Source: Zygnema cylindricum (lineage: Eukaryota; Streptophyta; Zygnematophyceae; Zygnematales; Zygnemataceae). Taken from it: a DNA stretch of 12,605 bases. This document shows positions 8,155-12,605 of this stretch, piece after piece (positions within the stretch are counted from its first letter, which is position 1; the number at the start of each line of letters is the position of its first letter). Position numbers and translations under genes: made by a program. The stretch lies in assembly GCA_037447655.1 (NCBI GenBank), contig JBBHKE010000726.1, positions 163,875 through 176,479 of the forward strand. The letters are read 5' to 3'. A model generated the notes under the pieces. It was not told the DNA's origin. It ran no database searches and was given only the letters and a program-made list of their open reading frames with translations.

Positions 8155-8522
8155 GTCGTCGACTACTATGCATTGATTTGTTATTTTTTAGTAATATTTT
8201 CCAAGTGTCTTGCGATTTCTTTATGGCGACAGCGTACTAGCGATGACGTGTCTTTGCCGCGGTGTATGCGACGACATCATGTCGTCGCTTCAATGATGAG
8301 TAAGACAAAATCATTAAAAGATGAGGATAGCTCGTTAGGTCGAAAGTGCGAATGACAGACAACATTGGTTCGTCGTTTCGACTAAACCACCGACGACATC
8401 AGTCCAAACAATTTAACGTTGGTATTTTTGAATGTGATTCGCGGACGACGACGCTATATCGTCGATTCACTATCGGGAAACTCGAATACAGTCGAAGGCT
8501 CGACGACATTGTATCGTCGCTT
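8155..8522. repeat. Left cluster of TCGTCG/CGACGA repeats
   Basis: It includes GTCGTCGAC at 8155, a palindrome at 8268-8288 with 10-bp arms GCGACGACAT around a single base, TCGTCG near 8371, CGACGACATCAG near 8391, GACGACGACG near 8441, and CGACGA/TCGTCG facing each other around 8500-8518. The density in such AT-rich surroundings is striking. Confidence 0.65.
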
Positions 8523-8781
8523 GAATGAGAGGGTTATAAATTATAGGACCAACGATTTAATTTTCCAAAGTTGAACACTGGACTACATTTACAATTTGAC
8601 AAGTTGAGTAAAGGCCAGAGTAAAAGTGTGTGTTTTAGGGTTTTTTTGTCTCCGTCGACTGTGTTTTTTTTATTTTCTTGTAAACCAATATTTGTTTTTC
8701 AAAGGAGGGCAGCCGACGACCATTTAAGCGACTTCGCTCTGCATTCGGCGGCGATATCGTCCACTACCATCGGTGGTTGAG

Positions 8782-10043
8782 ATGGGGGATCATATACCTA
8801 TAGAGGAGAACTTAGAGAGAGAAAGGGATGCAACCAGAGGAGTGTTGGGGAATACGGTGGAACCGGAAAACGGGTGGTACGGAAAGGGATGGAATGGAGT
8901 TGGTTTTGAGGGAGGGGGAGGAATCGGCTGCTGAAATAGATGAGAAGGAGGATACACAGGCGGTGGTGAGGGAAGGGACGCGTACAGAGAGGGTAGAAAG
9001 GGGAAGTGAGCCGGAGAGGGAGTTATTGGATGAAGGGATTAGAACGGACGAAAAAGGTGTCTACGAAGTAGAAGGGGGTAAGGAAGTAGACAAAGAATAC
9101 GAACCCTTCGCAACCGCGTCAGACGAGCCTATAGTGGAAGGGGAAGAGCCTACGGAAAGGGAGCAATTACTGGGAAGAAACCGAATTGTCGGACATTCCG
9201 GTGACAAAATACGACGACGATCCCTCAACCTTGGACTGGCAATATTCGGAAAGCTCGGAGAGACGCATATAAGAAGAATATGGAGACAAGGACGAGGATG
9301 TCGCTTTTCCACCATCACCGAATCGTGATAGTGCTCTCGTGGCGGTACAAAGACCTCAAATTCCGACCGATCGTGATGTGGTTATTCGAGAGGAAGAACC
9401 CGATTGGTTTTTCCCGCCTCCAGTCAGAGATGAGGCCATGGATGGCTTCCGACCGACAGCTGCCCATTACATCTCGGTCGAGGATTGGCAAGACTATTGG
9501 CGTTATGGGGAGGCTCGGCCTATTGATCGGTGGTTGAACCCCGTCCTGGAAATTCTCGACATCCCTCCGGATGTCCCCGCCCACTCAACATGGCTGTACA
9601 TCGCATCATACAACCATGCGTCAAATTTCCCATAGATTAAGCATTTTCATCCTAATGATGAACGTTTCGCATGGATTGTACGTCGACCGATTGGATTCGA
9701 AATAAATGTCCTGGAGTTAATCCGACGTTATCACTTTCGCGACCCACGGTTATTTACCATTTTGCGTCGTGCGATTCGTTCTCCGGAGCTAAACGAATTT
9801 TTAGATGCTTGAAGTGCGGTTTTACAACGCTTACAAAATGTACAAGTGAGGCGTACATAACTTTGGGAAATTTTGAGGGTCCCACATGTTGATGAGCCCC
9901 CTCCACCACCGGAAGTAGAACGATTGAGGAATAAAGTTCAAAATCTCAATGTTCGTTTGGAGGCTCAAGAAATAGCGATGATAACAGTTCGCCGCTTAAT
10001 TAATAATCTAACTCAAGAGCTTGCTGGCATTAGGCGACGTTGA
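8782..10043 (+). pseudogene. Broken gene for an unrecognised acidic, coiled-coil protein
   Basis: The ATG at 8782 starts MGDHIPIEENLERERDATRG. Coding character passes to a second frame at about 8870 (acidic EGEESAAEIDEKEDTQ, Glu-rich to about 9150) and to a third from about 9165 (NYWEETELSDIPVTKYDDD). The third frame continues to 10043 apart from stops at 9270 (TAA), 9633 (TAG), 9810 (TGA) and 9858 (TAA). It codes PDWFFPPPVRDEAMDGF, EDWQDYWRYGEARPIDRW, ERFAWIVRRPIGFEINVLEL and, at the end, DEPPPPPEVERLRNKVQNLN with heptad-like leucines, then GIRRR and TGA. Composition and consistent frame through the stops show former coding. I do not recognise the family. Its place between two TCGTCG-rich flanks suggests an accessory protein of a mobile element. 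A TATAAATTATAG at about 8535 could be its TATA box. Confidence 0.55.
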
Positions 10044-10122
10044 TAGGAGAAGACGAGGGTAAATTTTGTGGCCTTCATTCGAAGGAGAAGTATCCTGATT
10101 TAGCCCTCAGCCTACATTGGAT

Positions 10123-10156
10123 GCCACACTGTTTTTTTTTTTTATCATACAAGTGT
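10123..10156 (+). other. Small inverted repeat spanning a T run
   Basis: CACACT and AGTGTG flank a T12-containing spacer of about 22 bases, 80 bp after the end of the broken accessory gene. It could be a 3' end structure or chance. Confidence 0.2.
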
Positions 10157-10278
10157 GAATTTCATATTTATCTCCTCTTTTTCCACTGAATGCATGTAAA
10201 ATCGACTTTAAGTCATACATTCGATAATGCGGATGTCGGCATTGTGTTTGATAATCCTCTTTCCCGGCTTAACGACAA

Positions 10279-10446
10279 GACAGGGTCGTCACCGGGTCGT
10301 CGATGAAGTGAGGATTTCTCATCGGTGGTCGGCAGCTGACTACGTATCAACGGTGCTTATAAAAAAAAAAACTTTGCAGATATAACAACGAGTTTCTGTC
10401 GTCGCTGAATCTGCGACAACAATTTTTCGTCGCTGAATGTTGTCGT
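10279..10446. repeat. Right cluster of TCGTCG repeats
   Basis: GGTCGTCACCGGGTCGTCGAT lies around 10277-10297, and a 28-bp-spaced direct repeat TCGTCGCTGAAT at 10399-10410 and 10427-10438, with GCGACAAC and TTGTCG between and after them. The TCGTCGCT...AAT word also appears in the left cluster. Confidence 0.6.
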
Positions 10447-10531
10447 TACTTTTTAGAGTCGTTCCAATCTGTTATACGACTTTCCATTAAAGAAACTCAT
10501 TAATTCTTTTGACATTGTTTATTATTTATAG

Positions 10532-11011
10532 GGTACCAAAAGGCCAAGCGATGGTGGGTAGAGAGGAGGTCAACGCTTGACGAAATACGAGAGACAAACC
10601 GGACGTTCTCTACTTGTAGTTTTGGGACAAGATCGGTGGCGGTTACCAAGGCTTTGCCGGAACGATGAAGGAAGGAAGTTGCTTGGGTGACAGTTATACA
10701 CGAGGAGTTGCTTTCGGATTTTGAACGTTTTAAGAAAGCGGGTATGAAGATGTCCACCTCAATTCTTAGGGACGTCGCTAGGGACATAATAAGAGAAAGG
10801 AGGAAGGAGTACAACCCGGAATGGTTCAACAATAACTGGTCCGAAATACATCGAATCATCAATAAAAGGTGCGTGCAAAGGTGTCAAGAGAAGCACAACA
10901 TCGTTGTGCGTGCGCAAAAGGGGAAACTACAATGTAGTCCTGAGAAAGAGGAATACATTAAGCGTACCGTAGCCTTCCACATGGGCGTTCTGAAGTGGGG
11001 GCTTGAATTCG
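10532..11011 (+). pseudogene. Transposase exon 2: DNA-binding region, with an in-frame TGA
   Basis: It follows ATTATTTATAG and reads YQKAKRWWVERR, then at 10666-10668 TGA where the family has a GRGRK-like motif (here ER, stop, RK; a single G-to-T change would explain it). Next come AWVTVIHEELLSDFERF and KKAGMKMSTSILRDVARDII, typical of the CENP-B/Tc5-type helix-turn-helix domain, and an INKRCVQRCQEKHNIV region. It ends GLEFG at the donor GGTGAGT (11012), phase 1. Confidence 0.65.
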
Positions 11012-11149
11012 GTGAGTCTCTTTCCATTACGTATAACGTATAAAGATCTTTATTTTTTTAATTGTGTTTTATTTTCGTTGTATTCCCTAATTGACGACAT
11101 ATACTAAAATAACAAAGCTTGTTTCGGTTTGGCGGCGCATGTATACCAG

Positions 11150-11401
11150 GAATTTTCAACGAAGACCTCATGGAAAACATGGATGAAACTCACATAATCG
11201 TCAACACCGATAATGGAAAGACTTTGGGGTTTCGAGGGGATGATGTGGTGAAACACGCCGACGTCGCCGGAGGAGGTGAATCCATGACTCTTATGGTGCG
11301 AATAAGTGGAGGGGTGAATGCTTGTATCGAGAACATGATGATAAATTTTGCAAATCGTGGTAGAAATTACCTGATACAAGGTGTACCGGACAACGTCCCG
11401 G
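11150..11401 (+). CDS. Transposase exon 3: first catalytic aspartate
   Basis: Acceptor TATACCAG at 11148-11149 matches the phase-1 donor at 11012, leaving a 138-bp intron and restoring EFG-IFNEDLMENMDETH. The Asp of MDETH (codon 11182-11184) is the first catalytic residue. NTDNGKTLGF, a GGGESMTLMVRISGG stretch and RNYLIQGVPDNVPG follow, as in this family. Donor choice at the end is uncertain: GT at 11402 gives phase 1 and GT at 11406 gives phase 2; only the latter suits the next acceptor. Confidence 0.68.
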
Positions 11402-11741
11402 GTGTGTTTTATCTTTCTCATTTAATGTTTTCAATTTCATTTTTTATGTCTTTTAGTCTTTGATGAATGTTTCTCTATTTCTCTCCATCCATGTTTTTTT
11501 GTTTCAATTTCTAATCTATATTTCTCTACCTTGTCCTCTTATACCTCATCCCCCCTTATCCTATTACAAAATAATAAAATTTAGGATCTTTAATTTTCTA
11601 ACTTATGTTATCTCAAACAATTACACCTATTATAAGCTACCTTATGGTTCACGTAGCTTGCTTAACCTCTATTGCAAATGGAAGCAAACAATACAAAATA
11701 TTATTTTTTTTCCTTTTTTGGGTATTATATATCTGTGCAAG
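11402..11741 (+). other. Third intron of the transposase gene
   Basis: About 340 bp, AT-rich with T runs near its 3' end (11700-11720) and acceptor GTGCAAG at 11741. It separates VPDNVPG from YRTGPKGW, which are adjacent in related transposases. No coding content is seen in it. Confidence 0.5.
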
Positions 11742-12418
11742 CGTTTGTTACCGGACCGGTCCGAAGGGGTGGAATGATAAAACGGTGTTCCCATAATGGG
11801 TCGAAGAGGCAAGGTCTTACCAAAGGGATCAAGATGGATGTCAAAAAATTCTATTTCTGGACAACTACGGAGGTCATAACACGTCCGACGAGTTCGAGCG
11901 AGTTCTAGAGGCCAAAAACACCGTGTTACACTATTTTCCACCTAATTTAAAGCATCTTGTTCAAACATCCGACTCTTTCGTGATTTCCAAAATCAAGGAC
12001 GTGTGGGGTCGCATTTGGGACAGTTGGAAGGCGAAAGGAATTGAGAACGGTAAATGGGCTAAACCTTCTAGTCGTGGATGGTGCGGTAAATTGGGTGGAC
12101 CCGATAAAGCTATTTTTTTTTAAATTGGCAAGGGACTCAATCCGAGAGGTCAATGCGATGAGAGACAAAAACGGTATGACTTATGCGAGGAAAGCAATGA
12201 TTCAATGTGGCTTGTCTCTACGCAACGAAAAATGGGATGAAGACATGCTCACACAACAATTGCGAGGCATAATCAGCAAATATCGCAACCACTTTGAAGG
12301 CGAAGTTGTGGAACCTCCTTGCCCGAGGGCAAGGGAATTCCTCCAAAATATCGAAGATGCACACAGTCAACAAGATAGCATTTTCAATGCGGGAGGGATG
12401 AGCGGCAATGAGTATTAA
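11742..12418 (+). pseudogene. Transposase exon 4: second and third catalytic aspartates, stop and frameshift
   Basis: It reads CYRTGPKGWNDKTVFP, then TAA at 11794-11796 (a C-to-T change from Gln would explain it), then WVEEAR. FLDNYGGHN has the second Asp at 11860-11862 and LVQTSDSFV the third at 11971-11973. After GGPDKAIFF the frame stops at TAA (12121-12123), but the next frame continues FKLARDSIREVNAMRD, YARKAMIQCGLS and HFEGEVVEPP. The switch falls in a run of nine T (12113-12121), consistent with one inserted T. The gene ends at TAA 12416-12418. Confidence 0.7.
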
Positions 12419-12605
12419 AGATATTCCATAATTGCTTATTGTTTTTTTGTTTTCATATATTAGTTTGGGAATGGTAGTTTAATTACATAGTGGGAAAGGC
12501 GGTTAAACTTGCGCCAGATTAATGTAGACAATTAATGGATTCCAATATTCATTGACTTCATAGGGTTTTTTACATTTCGTATGTTTGTATGGTTTTTTTT
12601 AAGAA
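12419..12605 (+). other. 3' flank of the transposase gene
   Basis: AT-rich with T runs; no canonical AATAAA was seen and no terminal inverted repeat was recognised before the window ends. Confidence 0.4.

Larger units (their letters stand above)
8150..10450. mobile_element. Probable nested element or insertion within the first transposase intron
   Basis: The interval between transposase exons 1 and 2 is about 2.6 kb. Both of its flanks are rich in TCGTCG/CGACGA words (8155-8522 and 10279-10446), with the specific motif TCGTCGCT followed by AAT at 8281, 8514, 10399 and 10427. Between them lies an unrelated broken gene. Subterminal repeats of this kind are known in CACTA/EnSpm plant transposons, but I do not find CACTA ends or a target duplication, so class and limits are inferred. 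Confidence 0.45.
7569..12418 (+). pseudogene. DDE_1-type (pogo/CENP-B-like) transposase relic, about four exons
   Basis: A transposase of this family binds terminal repeats and cuts and pastes DNA with three metal-binding aspartates. I reconstruct exons at 7569-7935, 10532-11011, 11150-11401/11405 and 11742-12418, together about 590 residues. Order: acidic N-terminus; a first DNA-binding region (KATRMRAINWML to KAKRWW); a second helix-turn-helix region (FERFKKAGMKMS); then the catalytic domain with ENMDETH, FLDNYGGHN and QTSDSF. The last two aspartates are 36 residues apart (DD36D). YRTGPKGW and a YARKAMI tail match what I recall of this DDE superfamily in plants and oomycetes. Damage: TGA at 10666, TAA at 11794, and a one-base slip in a T run at 12113-12121. 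The gene is dead as read, though the catalytic residues survive. Terminal repeats were not found; the 3' end may lie beyond the window. Confidence 0.78.

Noticed and set aside
9061-9584. Minus-strand frames opposite the unknown gene
   Set aside because: Shadows of the plus-strand coding relic; Ser/Pro/Arg-rich with no motif.
1-12605. tRNA, rRNA, CRISPR or bacterial operon signals
   Set aside because: None seen; AT-rich spliced genes and plant-type repeats point to eukaryotic nuclear DNA.

Overview
The window looks like nuclear DNA of a land plant, in a repeat-rich and decaying stretch. The main evidence is a set of 72-bp, phase-2 exons on the minus strand, each coding one leucine-rich repeat (LRR) and bounded by GT/AG splice sites. 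This exon architecture is typical of plant LRR receptor-like genes. Plant-style promoter words (CACGTG G-boxes, AAACCCTAA telo-boxes), AT-rich introns and a transposase split by introns agree with this. I cannot name the species or clade.

Region by region. 1-878: nothing supportable. 879-2281 (minus): an array of LRR exons from a receptor-like gene. Four are intact in frame and splice sites, and two are clearly decayed. A two-exon block has been duplicated about 690 bp apart. No malectin, transmembrane or kinase part is visible, so this is a fragment or pseudogene. 2345-3437: extreme pyrimidine-rich tract broken by a purine-rich block. 3597-3850: four imperfect copies of a ~62-bp repeat. 3822-4151: cluster of CACGT elements and a telo-box next to a possible minus-strand signal-peptide exon (3900-3987). 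4335-5183: element with imperfect inverted-repeat arms enclosing a 194-codon open frame and a 38-bp tandem repeat. 5184-7078: mostly AT-rich non-coding DNA with seven TTAGCGT words in 690 bp. 7079-7249: G-box followed by an orphan first exon coding a mitochondrial presequence-like peptide.

7569-12418 (plus): a relic gene for a DDE_1-type (pogo/CENP-B-like) transposase. I reconstruct about four exons and roughly 590 residues. The N-terminal region in exon 1 joins in phase with a KAKRWW-containing exon 2 about 2.6 kb downstream. All three catalytic aspartates remain (DD36D spacing), but there are two in-frame stops and a one-base slip in a T9 run.

Between exons 1 and 2 (about 8150-10450) lies a region flanked on both sides by TCGTCG/CGACGA-rich repeats. 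It holds a second broken gene (8782-10043) for an acidic protein with a proline stretch and C-terminal coiled coil that I do not recognise. The simplest reading is a nested mobile element inside an intron of the transposase gene; the alternative is a two-gene transposon. These two decayed genes are the most novel content of the window.
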